Positions 39,197-47,899 of a DNA stretch of 64,000 nucleotides are shown here, piece by piece. Position 1 is the first letter of the stretch. The number at the start of each line of letters is the position of its first letter. The notes below the pieces were generated by a model that saw only the letters and a program-made list of their open reading frames with translations, was not told the DNA's origin and searched no databases. Location: contig DUOO01000033.1 of the NCBI GenBank assembly GCA_012838795.1, positions 1 through 64,000 of the forward strand, written 5' to 3'. The stretch is from Clostridiaceae bacterium. GTDB taxonomy: Bacteria; Bacillota; Clostridia; Saccharofermentanales; DTU023. The position numbers and the translations under genes are program-made.

Positions 39197-40110
39197 TTAG
39201 TGCAACACGCTATTTACCACAGGGAAAATTAACGAACTCAGATTTAGAAAAAATGGTAGAAACCAGTGATGATTGGATTAGACAAAGGACAGGTTTAGTT
39301 TCCAGAACAATGGCTGGTGATGAAACCATAACTGATATGGCAATCAAAGCTGCGCGAGAGTGTTTAGAAAAAATAGATAGAGAAATCATTGATAAGATTA
39401 AGCTGTTAATTGTGACTACAGCCTCTTATTTACAGGTTGTACCACATGTATCGGCAGCAATAGTTAAACCTATCGGTTTAGCAGAGGAGGTATTGGCTTT
39501 TGATATAAATTCGGGCTGTACTAGCTTTATTTATGCATTGGACATAGTTGAAAAATATCTTCTGAAAGACAAAGATCAATATGCATTAATAGTATCTTCA
39601 GATAAATTGAGTGATTATATTGACTATACGGATCGCGGCACCTGCATTTTGTTTGGCGATGCAGCTGCTGCTACATTATGGGCTTATGAAGAACAAAATG
39701 AGCAAATAGCAATACATAAAACACTGACGGCTCCTGATGTATTGTTCAGAGATGGTGATTATATTAATATGAATGGGAATGAAGTATTTAAATTTGCTGT
39801 TGGTAATTTACCTGAATTAATCTCAGATGTCTGCCGCAAAGCAAATGTAGATGTTTCAGAAGTCGATTTATTTTTGTTGCACCAAGCTAATGGCAGAATC
39901 ATTGAATCTGTAGCTAAAAAGTTTCGATCTGATGACAACCACTTCCCTGTAAGGTTCCAAAACATAGGTAACACCTCATCTGTCAGTCTGCCGATCTTGA
40001 TTACCCAAATGATAGACGAGGATAAATTGCAGAATGCAAGAAATATTATATTTGCCGGTTTTGGTGCCGGTTTAAGTTTAGGTGTAATCTTATTCAAAGG
40101 TATTAATTAA
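39181..40110 (+). CDS. fabH: 3-oxoacyl-ACP synthase III, copy 2
   Basis: 309 residues, clearly paralogous to the copy at 29447, with Cys113 (NSGCTSF), His234 (LLHQANGR) and Asn264 (IGNTSS) intact. AGAGG lies before the ATG. As last gene of the duplicated acc set and immediate neighbour of five divergent KAS III-like genes, it may be the ancestor or a functional partner of that cluster, possibly with different primer specificity from copy 1. Confidence 0.92.
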   Translation: MGIKLVSATRYLPQGKLTNSDLEKMVETSDDWIRQRTGLVSRTMAGDETITDMAIKAARECLEKIDREIIDKIKLLIVTTASYLQVVPHVSAAIVKPIGLAEEVLAFDINSGCTSFIYALDIVEKYLLKDKDQYALIVSSDKLSDYIDYTDRGTCILFGDAAAATLWAYEEQNEQIAIHKTLTAPDVLFRDGDYINMNGNEVFKFAVGNLPELISDVCRKANVDVSEVDLFLLHQANGRIIESVAKKFRSDDNHFPVRFQNIGNTSSVSLPILITQMIDEDKLQNARNIIFAGFGAGLSLGVILFKGIN

Positions 40111-40332
40111 TATTATAAATACATAGATGTTTCTACTTAATTCTTTTTTAAATATTAATAATCCGAAGTGCTGTAAAAATCAGACAGAGCCTTGTAAACA
40201 TTATTCTGAAAAATTTAATCAATCTTAACATCTCGATAACTTATTTAATTCATTACGTACATTAAAATAGAACCAGTAATTTGAATGAAAGTAAATACAA
40301 TTGTTTACCGGTATTTAACGAGGGAAGATTAT

Positions 40333-41316
40333 ATGAATAATATGCTTGTAGATTTAAGAATTGAATCTGTCGGATTGGTTAAGCCCTCCATAGAGTATGA
40401 GTTAGACAAATCAGTTTTTGAAAAAACCGGAATAGAGAAAGTGAATATTTTTGATGATGAATATACAACTTCAAAAGCTGCAATTTGCTCAGCTAAAGAT
40501 GCATTAAAAAGAATTGATATGGCTGCATCCGATCTTGATCAGCTTATTTTTCAAAGTGAGGGCATGAGCGACTATCTGTATATGGACTCTTCAAAAACAA
40601 TAATGCTTGAAATAGGTGGCAGAGAATGCGGCAATATATACACCTATGATTTTTTCCGCGGAAATAACGGGATAATAGGCACTATATATTTAATTAATAA
40701 TCAACTTACAGGAAATCCTGAAATAAATTATAGCATGCTCTGTTCTTCGTTGTTATGGACATATCATTCAAAAAACAGACAGTTAGGAGATACTTATCTG
40801 GGTGACGGGGCAGGTGCGGTGATTCTTAGTTGCCGATCCGGGGGTTCCAGAGTTCTTGGTTTATCAACACTTTCTTTTAGTCAATATAATAAAATAACTG
40901 CTTTTAAAATCGGTGGCACAGTTAATGATATTAATGTCGCAGGAGTAAAAGCAGGAGATTTTATATACGATATTTTAGATTACGATCATCTAGCGAGTAT
41001 GAGAGAACAAATTGTTACCGGATCCTTAAAAGTAATATCTCAAGCTTTAAGCGAGTCTAATTTAAAAATGAAAGATATAGATGTAATTGGTATTTTAGGT
41101 TTTAAAAAAAATTACAATGCTAAGATTCTCAATGAAATTCTGGAAGGTCAAACCGTAATCGATCTTTTAAGCAAAAACGGATATCTGGGGTCAGTTGGTT
41201 TTTTCGCAGTAATAAATGAATTTTTATATAATGAAAAGTTTTCCAAAGGCGATATTTTGTTATTAATCATGATTGGGATGGATTACCGAATTGAAGCAAT
41301 GGTGGTGCGCAAATGA
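40333..41316 (+). CDS. KAS III-like protein lacking all catalytic residues (KS-A)
   Basis: 327 residues from ATG 40333, which has AGGGA 7 bases upstream; the frame is open to 40285 without a ribosome site. The thiolase fold is recognisable (YTTSKAAICSAKDALKRI, LGDTYLGDGAGAVILS, and C-terminal KGDILLLIMIG). The Cys position is Asn111 (FRGNNGII for NAGCSGF), the HQAN region reads GILGFKKN, and the GNTSS region reads GYLGSVG. All three catalytic residues are gone. By analogy to PqsB of the PqsBC heterodimer it could be a structural or substrate-shaping partner of another KS. First gene of the cluster; its stop overlaps the next start (ATGA). Confidence 0.8.
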   Translation: MNNMLVDLRIESVGLVKPSIEYELDKSVFEKTGIEKVNIFDDEYTTSKAAICSAKDALKRIDMAASDLDQLIFQSEGMSDYLYMDSSKTIMLEIGGRECGNIYTYDFFRGNNGIIGTIYLINNQLTGNPEINYSMLCSSLLWTYHSKNRQLGDTYLGDGAGAVILSCRSGGSRVLGLSTLSFSQYNKITAFKIGGTVNDINVAGVKAGDFIYDILDYDHLASMREQIVTGSLKVISQALSESNLKMKDIDVIGILGFKKNYNAKILNEILEGQTVIDLLSKNGYLGSVGFFAVINEFLYNEKFSKGDILLLIMIGMDYRIEAMVVRK

Positions 41317-42326
41317 AAATAGAAAATTGTCCGAAACAGCAACGTACACACGTTGGTATTGCCGGTATAGGTTTGTATTTTCCTGAAAAAACTGTTGATA
41401 CACGAGTAGAGGCGAAAATTCATAAATTGCCTGAGAATGTTTATAAAAATATTGGAATTGACAGAATATATGTCCCGAACCAGAAAGAGCAACCGTCTTA
41501 TATGGCATATCACTCATCTAAAGAGGCTCTCCTAGACTCTGATACGGATCCTGAGGACATTGATTTGATAATCGTTTCGTGTTTCAAAAATGATTTTTAC
41601 CATTGGGCTATGTCTGATTGGTTATGTGATAGATTAGGGTTTAAAAATGCCTTGACAATAGAAATCAAAGGCGGTTGCGGGGCATTTTACCAGGCTATCG
41701 AGTTTGGAGTTAACCAGATCAATGGTTCAAAAAATATAAAAACTGTAATGGTAGTAAGTTCGGAGAGATTATTCGGATATGGCTGGCCTTCATTTATGAG
41801 TGCCGGATCCCAAGCTGTTATCTTAAAGGAAAATTCTGATAAGTATGAGTTTCTAGGTTTTTCTACTTATAACTATTTAAAATACCATGCTATGGCATAT
41901 ATACCCTATGGGGGAACAGCGCAACCTTTTCAAAAAAGCCCCGAATGGAAGGGTGAAGATTTCACGAGTAATGTTGTTGTTGATAGAGATATGTATTTTG
42001 ATCATATAAAACCGTATGTTTTTGATAATTTTCGTTATGTAACAAAACAACTTCTTGACAAAACCGGAGTGAATATTGAAGAAATAGATTTTTTTGTGAC
42101 TTTAATTCAACAAGATAATTTCGAAAAAAGAGTGCAAACTTCCATAGGAATACCGGAAGTTAAAAATGCAGCTGAATTCAAACGCAAACTTGGTCATTTC
42201 AGCGGAGCGGATCCATATGTCTTAATCAAGTTATCACAAGAATCAGGTTTGATAAAAAAAGGAGATTTAATATTAAATATAGGGTTAGGCGGGGTTGCAT
42301 GGTATGCAACTTTAATTCGTTATTAA
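41313..42326 (+). CDS. divergent KAS III-like ketosynthase with Cys only (KS-B)
   Basis: 337 residues. Thiolase-fold condensing-enzyme relative with nucleophile Cys122 in IKGGCGAFYQA. The His position of HQAN is Gln266 (LIQQDN) and the Asn position is His295 (GHFSGADP). YIPYGGTAQPF is shared in form with KS-D. Possibly an acyl-transferring or heterodimeric partner enzyme rather than a standard decarboxylating KAS III. The start overlaps the KS-A stop, so the two are probably made together. Confidence 0.8.
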   Translation: MKIENCPKQQRTHVGIAGIGLYFPEKTVDTRVEAKIHKLPENVYKNIGIDRIYVPNQKEQPSYMAYHSSKEALLDSDTDPEDIDLIIVSCFKNDFYHWAMSDWLCDRLGFKNALTIEIKGGCGAFYQAIEFGVNQINGSKNIKTVMVVSSERLFGYGWPSFMSAGSQAVILKENSDKYEFLGFSTYNYLKYHAMAYIPYGGTAQPFQKSPEWKGEDFTSNVVVDRDMYFDHIKPYVFDNFRYVTKQLLDKTGVNIEEIDFFVTLIQQDNFEKRVQTSIGIPEVKNAAEFKRKLGHFSGADPYVLIKLSQESGLIKKGDLILNIGLGGVAWYATLIRY

Positions 42327-42343
42327 GAGAGAGTGAGTGAATT

Positions 42344-43321
42344 ATGATTGGAATAAGTGGACTGGGTAATTATGTTCCTGAAACTAAATGTTTAGTGTCT
42401 GATATATGTAAAGATTTAAATACTGATGAATTGAGAAAAATAGGTGTGGAATCTGTCCCGCGTGAAACACAAAACACAGCGGCTGAAATGGCGACAATTG
42501 CATCCAAGAGAGCTTTGGATGATGCCGGAATCAAACCGGTAGATTTGGATCTGATTATTAATACTCAAGCCGGTTTGCATGATCATTTATTATGGCAAGT
42601 ATCTGCCAAAATACAGTCTGATTTGGGAGCTGGTAATGCTAATTTTGTGGATTTGTATCAGGGTTGCAGCGGTTTTATGTTTGCCTTGATTTTAGCAAAA
42701 CAAATATTAAGTGCCACAGAGACTAATTCTCATATTTTAATTAATACCGGTGAGAAATGGAGTGAGTCTATCCAAGGTTACAGGACAAATAAAATAGTAT
42801 TTGGAGAAGCTGCTGTTGCAGCAGTTGTTGATAATAAATCAACCGGAAATTTTATCTTAGGACATTCTCTTTTAAGTGATGGAAGCCTGCATGATATTTC
42901 TATGATGAGTATGGGAACATCAAATCCGCCGAGACTGATAAAAAATAAAGAGGATTATTTCTATAGTGTAAGGAATTTAGAAAAGGCTAAAAAAAATCTG
43001 ATTCCCGTTAACATTGAACGTTTTCATCGTGTTGGTTTAGAAGCTGTTAAAAACAGCAATTTAACCTTTGAAGATATCTCAAGCATAATTTTTCCAAGTG
43101 TCGGTTTTGGTCTTTTCGAGAAAGTCATGGCTACTTTCGAATTTCCGTTAGAGAAGACAAACTTTCGTTATGTCAAACATACCGGTGATTGCGGATCTGT
43201 AGGAGAGATGCTTTCCTACCACCGTATGATTAATGATCAGTTAATTAAAAAAGGCGACAATGTTTTGATTTTGTCTCAAGGTGCCGGTTTTACTTGGTCT
43301 GCGATAGTTATTGAAGTTTAG
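42344..43321 (+). CDS. divergent KAS III-like ketosynthase with Cys only (KS-C)
   Basis: 325 residues. MIGISGLGNYVPET start, Cys108 in YQGCSGFMFAL, and the C-terminal KKGDNVLILSQGAGFTWSAIVIE are condensing-enzyme-like. The HQAN segment is replaced by FPSVGFGL, so no His is aligned, and the Asn is Asp282 (HTGDCGS). A thioester could form on the Cys, but classical malonyl decarboxylation is unlikely without partner residues. 17 bases after KS-B, 12 before KS-D. Confidence 0.8.
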   Translation: MIGISGLGNYVPETKCLVSDICKDLNTDELRKIGVESVPRETQNTAAEMATIASKRALDDAGIKPVDLDLIINTQAGLHDHLLWQVSAKIQSDLGAGNANFVDLYQGCSGFMFALILAKQILSATETNSHILINTGEKWSESIQGYRTNKIVFGEAAVAAVVDNKSTGNFILGHSLLSDGSLHDISMMSMGTSNPPRLIKNKEDYFYSVRNLEKAKKNLIPVNIERFHRVGLEAVKNSNLTFEDISSIIFPSVGFGLFEKVMATFEFPLEKTNFRYVKHTGDCGSVGEMLSYHRMINDQLIKKGDNVLILSQGAGFTWSAIVIEV

Positions 43322-43333
43322 ACGGAGATTAGA

Positions 43334-44323
43334 ATGGAAATATATTCACAAATAAAAGGATTAGGCTTTTATGTACCTGAAAGAATAATTGAGAACAGTT
43401 ATTTTGAATCATATCTTGATACTACTGATAAGTGGATTGTTGAAAAAATAGGAGTTAAAGAGAGAAGAGTTGCTTCAAGTCAACAAGTAACATCGGATTT
43501 AGCTGCAGAAGCCTGTGTTTCAGCTTTGACTAAGGCATCCGTTCACGCTTTAGATATTGATTGTATAATTTTTTCAACTAATACACCGGATAACCTAAGC
43601 CCGCAAACTTCTGTAAAAATTCAAGAGAAGATAGGTGCAAAAAATGCATTTGCTTTTGACCTGAGGGTTGGAGGATGTCCCGGTCTTGTTTATGCAATTT
43701 CAATTGCTGATCAGTTTATAAAATCCGGTAAATGTAAAAATGTTCTGGCAGTTTCAGCGGAGATCAATTCACGAGGAATTGATTGGCAAGATCGTTCTAC
43801 TGCTGTTATTTTAGGTGATGGTGCCAGTGCCGTGGTTCTTACGGCAACCACGGATACAGATTGCCGTATTATAGATACTCAATTATTTACAGACCCTAAG
43901 GGATACTATGATGCTTATATTCCTGCAGGAGGAACTGCTGAACCATTTTCTGAAAGTACTTTTCAAGATCGACGACATTATTTCAAAATGAACGGAAGAG
44001 AAATTTACAAATTTGCCGTTGATGTTTTCCCGGCTTCTGTAAGCAAAATAGTTAAAGATAATGGATTTTCAATTCAAGATATTGATTTTATTATTTCTCA
44101 TCAAGCCAACATAAACATAATTAAGGAATCGATGTACAAGCTAGGCATTAGCATGACGAAAACTTATACGAATTTGAAAAAGTATGGAAATACCAGCGGA
44201 GCATCTGTTGGTATCGCTTTTGCAGAGGCTGTAGACAAAGGATATATATCACGTGGTGACTTACTGATTCTGGTTGCATATGGGGCAGGTTCAGGTTGGG
44301 GGACTATATTAATAAAATATTAG
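43334..44323 (+). CDS. KAS III-like ketosynthase with intact triad (KS-D)
   Basis: 329 residues. Complete triad: Cys115 (VGGCPGLVYA), His256 (SHQANINII) and Asn286 (YGNTSGAS). YLDTTDKWIVEKIGVKERRVA and IPAGGTAEPFSES resemble KAS III enzymes of secondary metabolism more than housekeeping FabH. GGAG lies upstream of the ATG. Predicted to catalyse Claisen condensation of an acyl thioester with a malonyl thioester. The GGCPG active-site loop is shared with KS-E. Confidence 0.87.
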   Translation: MEIYSQIKGLGFYVPERIIENSYFESYLDTTDKWIVEKIGVKERRVASSQQVTSDLAAEACVSALTKASVHALDIDCIIFSTNTPDNLSPQTSVKIQEKIGAKNAFAFDLRVGGCPGLVYAISIADQFIKSGKCKNVLAVSAEINSRGIDWQDRSTAVILGDGASAVVLTATTDTDCRIIDTQLFTDPKGYYDAYIPAGGTAEPFSESTFQDRRHYFKMNGREIYKFAVDVFPASVSKIVKDNGFSIQDIDFIISHQANINIIKESMYKLGISMTKTYTNLKKYGNTSGASVGIAFAEAVDKGYISRGDLLILVAYGAGSGWGTILIKY

Positions 44324-44332
44324 GAGTTAATC

Positions 44333-45166
44333 ATGATAAAAGAAAGAAACATCGGAGTAGTTGGGTTAGGTTTAATGGGCAAAGGATTGGTCGTAGAACT
44401 TGTTCAGCACGGTTATTTTGTTACGGCTGTCAGAAGAAGGAAAAATGATAACGGGTTAGAGAATTATCTTAATTATATAGCGTGTAAAAACCAAGATGCC
44501 AGTATGAAAAATGAGATTTTACAGAATATAGAACAAACCACGGATATATCCAAATTACGTGATTGTGACCTGGTAATAGAGTGTATCAATGAAGATATAG
44601 CAGCTAAGTCAGAAATTTTTCAGATTCTTGATGAGATCTGCATGCCCGAAACGGTATTAGCCTCAAATACCTCAAGTTTATCGATTGAAGAAATTTCTTC
44701 CGGATGCCGTAGAAACGATAAGATATTAGGAATTCATTTTATGTCTCCGGTATCTCGTATGAAATTGGTTGAACTTATCCATACAGACAAAACCTCGGTT
44801 AAAACTTTGGATAATTGCAAAAGATTTATTTCCAGCTTAGATAAAGAATATGTTGTTGTACAAGATAGTCCGGGATTCATTGTTAGTCGATTAGGTGCAG
44901 TTTTAATTAATGAAGCAATGAATATTTTATCAGAAGGAGTTGCCAGTGAAACCGATATAGATAAAGCTGCCAAATTAGGTATGAATTTTCCGCTGGGACC
45001 ATTAGAGTTAGCAGATAATGTTGGTCTGGATATTTGTTTAAATGTGTTAAAGTCACTATTTAGATACTACGATAACGAAAAATATGCACCTGACGCAATA
45101 CTCGAAATGAAAGTTGTATCCGGGAATTTAGGGAAAAAATCAGGGAATGGATTTTATAATTATTAA
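44333..45166 (+). CDS. 3-hydroxyacyl-CoA dehydrogenase (HBD-like)
   Basis: 277 residues: N-terminal Rossmann domain GVVGLGLMGKGLV, LASNTSSLSIEEI, GIHFMSPVSRMKLVELI with the catalytic His (usual form HFFNP), and a C-terminal helical domain with LGMNFPLGPLELADNVGLD. Such enzymes interconvert 3-oxoacyl- and 3-hydroxyacyl-CoA with NAD(H). Between two intact KS genes it suggests CoA-bound intermediates. HFMSP for HFFNP hints at an altered substrate. TAGGAG upstream; 9 bases after KS-D. Confidence 0.87.
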   Translation: MIKERNIGVVGLGLMGKGLVVELVQHGYFVTAVRRRKNDNGLENYLNYIACKNQDASMKNEILQNIEQTTDISKLRDCDLVIECINEDIAAKSEIFQILDEICMPETVLASNTSSLSIEEISSGCRRNDKILGIHFMSPVSRMKLVELIHTDKTSVKTLDNCKRFISSLDKEYVVVQDSPGFIVSRLGAVLINEAMNILSEGVASETDIDKAAKLGMNFPLGPLELADNVGLDICLNVLKSLFRYYDNEKYAPDAILEMKVVSGNLGKKSGNGFYNY

Positions 45167-45186
45167 TTATTTAGAAGGTGAATACT

Positions 45187-46200
45187 ATGAGAAGAAGTGC
45201 AGGAATTGCCGGTTTGGGATTTTATGTTCCTGAGAGGATAATGTATAACGATGAACTTGGTGACTATTGCGGCATTAAAGGAAGCTGGATTGAAGAAAGA
45301 TTAGGAATTAAAATGCGCAGAATCGCAAGTCAGGATCAAGCGTTATCCGACCTTGCTTATTACGCTGCCTCAAGGGCTATGGATCAAGCTGAGGTACATG
45401 CGAAACAAATTGACTTAATAATAGTATGTGCGATCAGTCATGATAAAAGAGCTCCTGCCACTGCCGCTATTCTTCAAAAAAGACTGGGAGCAATCAATTC
45501 CGCCGCTTTTGATGTTAATGTCGGAGGTTGTCCAGGCAGTTCTTATTCCTTGGTTATAGCCCAACAGTTTGTGGAAAATGGCATGTATGATACTGTATTG
45601 GTTATTTCAGGTGAGATATATTCAAAAATTGTAGATTTTTCAGACAGAAATGTTGCACCGTTTTTCGGAGACGGTGTAGGAGCGGTTATTCTTAAATCTT
45701 GCAGAGAGAACAAAGGAATAATTTCTTCCGTTTTGGGTGCAGATGGCGAAGGCGGAGCAGATAAAATAGTTTGCGAAGGAGGATCCCGAGTTTCTATAAA
45801 TCTGAAAAATTTTGAAAGTGGTAAATTAACCAAAATAGAGATGGATAACAAGGCTGTTTGGAAATTCGGCACACAGATATTTCCGAGAGTAGTTGAGTTG
45901 GTTTCTAATAAAGCAGGTGTAGATAAGGAAAATATAGATTGGATAATTCCTCATCAGGCAAATATTAATATGATTAAAAAAGGAATTAAAACCTTGGGTT
46001 TGTCTATGGATAATGTATATACCAATATGGATAGATATGCCAACACAGGTGGCGGATCAGTTTTAATAGCTCTTGCAGAAGCATTTGAAAAAGGTTTAAT
46101 AAAATCTGATGAATATGTCGTTTTAGCTTCATTCGGGGCAGGTTTTTCTTGGGGAGCTTTACTAATGAGATGGTGCAGTAAGGATGATTTTATTATTTAG
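45187..46200 (+). CDS. KAS III-like ketosynthase with intact triad (KS-E)
   Basis: 337 residues from ATG 45187, with AAGGTG 6 bases upstream (the GTG at 45178 is part of that site). Cys115 (VGGCPGSSYS), His256 (PHQANINMI) and Asn286 (YANTGGGS) fall at the same residue numbers as in KS-D, so the two are close relatives. DVNVGGCPG and AFDLRVGGCPG match. The region before His (about residues 196-228) differs from KS-D and lacks the GGTAEPF loop, suggesting a different acyl specificity. Confidence 0.87.
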   Translation: MRRSAGIAGLGFYVPERIMYNDELGDYCGIKGSWIEERLGIKMRRIASQDQALSDLAYYAASRAMDQAEVHAKQIDLIIVCAISHDKRAPATAAILQKRLGAINSAAFDVNVGGCPGSSYSLVIAQQFVENGMYDTVLVISGEIYSKIVDFSDRNVAPFFGDGVGAVILKSCRENKGIISSVLGADGEGGADKIVCEGGSRVSINLKNFESGKLTKIEMDNKAVWKFGTQIFPRVVELVSNKAGVDKENIDWIIPHQANINMIKKGIKTLGLSMDNVYTNMDRYANTGGGSVLIALAEAFEKGLIKSDEYVVLASFGAGFSWGALLMRWCSKDDFII

Positions 46201-46212
46201 CAGGTGTGACTT

Positions 46213-46953
46213 ATGAATTTGGTAAATAAAGTTGCTTTGATAACCGGCAGTTCTTCAGGCATTGGTGAGGCAACAGCTCGCTTGTTTGCTAAAGAAGGAG
46301 CGACAGTTGTACTAGTAGCCAGGGATATAGAAAAACTTAAAAACATTGAGAAAACAATCAATAAGAGTGGGGGGACTGCATTAGCTTTACAACTGGATGT
46401 AAGTGATAGTGATCAAGTAATTAATGTAGTAAACTCAGCAATACAAAAATATGGGAAAATAGACATACTGATAAATAATGCCGGGATAACCAGAGATTCT
46501 TTTATAGAAAATATGACTGTCGAAATGTGGGATGACGTTATTTCGGTCAACTTGAGCGGCGCTTTTTATATGATTCATGCCGTATTACCACAGATGATTA
46601 AACGAAAATTCGGCAACATTATTAATATGAGTTCCATCGCTGCGAGAAGAGGAGCGGTTACACAGGCGAATTATTCTGCTTCTAAAGCGGGTATTATAGG
46701 ACTTACTTTGACCTTGGCTCAAGAGCTGGGGAAAAAAGGTATTACGATCAATGCAATTGCACCTGGATTGGTAAATACTAAAATGGTTGAAAAAATTCCC
46801 GAAAAAATAGCTGAAAAATGGCTGAAAATAATTCCGGTCGGGCGTTTTGCAACCCCTGAAGAAATAGCACATCTTTGTTTATATTTAGTAAGTGAGCATG
46901 GACAATATATCAACGGATCCGTGATAGATATTAATGGTGGTCTAATCGGCTGA
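46213..46953 (+). CDS. FabG-like short-chain reductase
   Basis: 246 residues: TGSSSGIGEATA, NNAG, Ser in INMSSIAAR, Tyr and Lys in YSASK, and a C-terminal YINGSVIDINGG. This is a second FabG-type 3-oxoacyl reductase, separate from fabG at 32388. With the HBD-like gene it gives the cluster two ketoreduction or oxidation enzymes, so different chain positions or carrier types may be handled. 12 bases after KS-E. Confidence 0.9.
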   Translation: MNLVNKVALITGSSSGIGEATARLFAKEGATVVLVARDIEKLKNIEKTINKSGGTALALQLDVSDSDQVINVVNSAIQKYGKIDILINNAGITRDSFIENMTVEMWDDVISVNLSGAFYMIHAVLPQMIKRKFGNIINMSSIAARRGAVTQANYSASKAGIIGLTLTLAQELGKKGITINAIAPGLVNTKMVEKIPEKIAEKWLKIIPVGRFATPEEIAHLCLYLVSEHGQYINGSVIDINGGLIG

Positions 46954-46988
46954 TTCGTGTTTATAAATTAGAGAAAGTGAGAGACTGT

Positions 46989-47879
46989 ATGAGTTATCTA
47001 GTTAAAATGGAAAACGTTAAAAAGACTTTTGGAAATTTTAATGCCCTTGACGGAATAAACCTTAATGTTAATCCGGGAGAAATTCACGGATTTATCGGTC
47101 CGAATGGTGCAGGTAAAACTACCACGATCCGTATTTTATTAGGATTTTACAAAGCTAACGGCGGAAAAGCATCAGTATTTGACTATGATTGTTGGAAAGA
47201 CTCAATCAAAATTCATCAGAAAATTTCATATGTACCCGGAGATGTAATGTTATGGGGAAATTTAACTGGTGGGGAAGTTATTGACATGTTAAGTAATTTA
47301 GGGAGAAGAAAGATATCCGAAAAAAAGAAGAATAGACTTATAGATAATTTCAACCTTGATATAAATAAAAAATGCAGAAACTACTCCAAAGGGAATCGTC
47401 AAAAAGTTGCATTAATTAGTGCGTTCTTATCAGATGCGGAACTCTTAATATTAGATGAACCCACATCAGGTCTTGATCCTTTGATGGAACAGGTTTTCCA
47501 AGAGTTTGTTCTTGAAACGAAACAACAAGGCAAAAGCATCTTATTGTCAAGCCATATTTTATCAGAAGTAGAAAAAACGTGTGATGTGGTGAGTATAATA
47601 AAAGAAGGGAAAGTCATAGAAAGCGGTGAATTGTCAAAGTTGCGCCACCTTACGCGTATGAATTTTATTGTTCATTCTAAAGAAAATCTCGGGAAACTTT
47701 CTGACAGTAAAGGAGTAATTAATTATTCATTTGATGAGCAGACTAAGTCAGCAACATTTCAAGTCGAACCGAGCAATGTAAATGCTGTTTTAGCTTTGTT
47801 AAGTAATTACAAATTAGATAATCTAGAGGTTTATCCTCAAACTCTTGAAGATTTATTTTTAAATTATTATGAAAACTAA
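46989..47879 (+). CDS. ABC exporter ATPase
   Basis: 296 residues. Walker A GPNGAGKTT, Q loop VPGDVMLWGNLTGGE, signature YSKGNRQK (variant of LSGGQ), Walker B LLILDEPTSGLDP, switch His in LLSSHILSEVEKT, and a C-terminal domain typical of DrrA/CcmA-type drug exporters. ATG 46989 is preferred to GTG 46977. 35 bases after the reductase and followed by its permease, so it likely exports the cluster product. Confidence 0.93.
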   Translation: MSYLVKMENVKKTFGNFNALDGINLNVNPGEIHGFIGPNGAGKTTTIRILLGFYKANGGKASVFDYDCWKDSIKIHQKISYVPGDVMLWGNLTGGEVIDMLSNLGRRKISEKKKNRLIDNFNLDINKKCRNYSKGNRQKVALISAFLSDAELLILDEPTSGLDPLMEQVFQEFVLETKQQGKSILLSSHILSEVEKTCDVVSIIKEGKVIESGELSKLRHLTRMNFIVHSKENLGKLSDSKGVINYSFDEQTKSATFQVEPSNVNAVLALLSNYKLDNLEVYPQTLEDLFLNYYEN

Positions 47880-47899
47880 AGAGGAGAGGTTGAAGTTTC

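Noticed and set aside
40111-40332. Promoter before the KS cluster (TTGTAA at 40192, TTTAAT at 40214)
   Set aside because: Both boxes are poor and spacing is 16; not strong enough to report as a feature, although the 222-base gap suggests a separate start.
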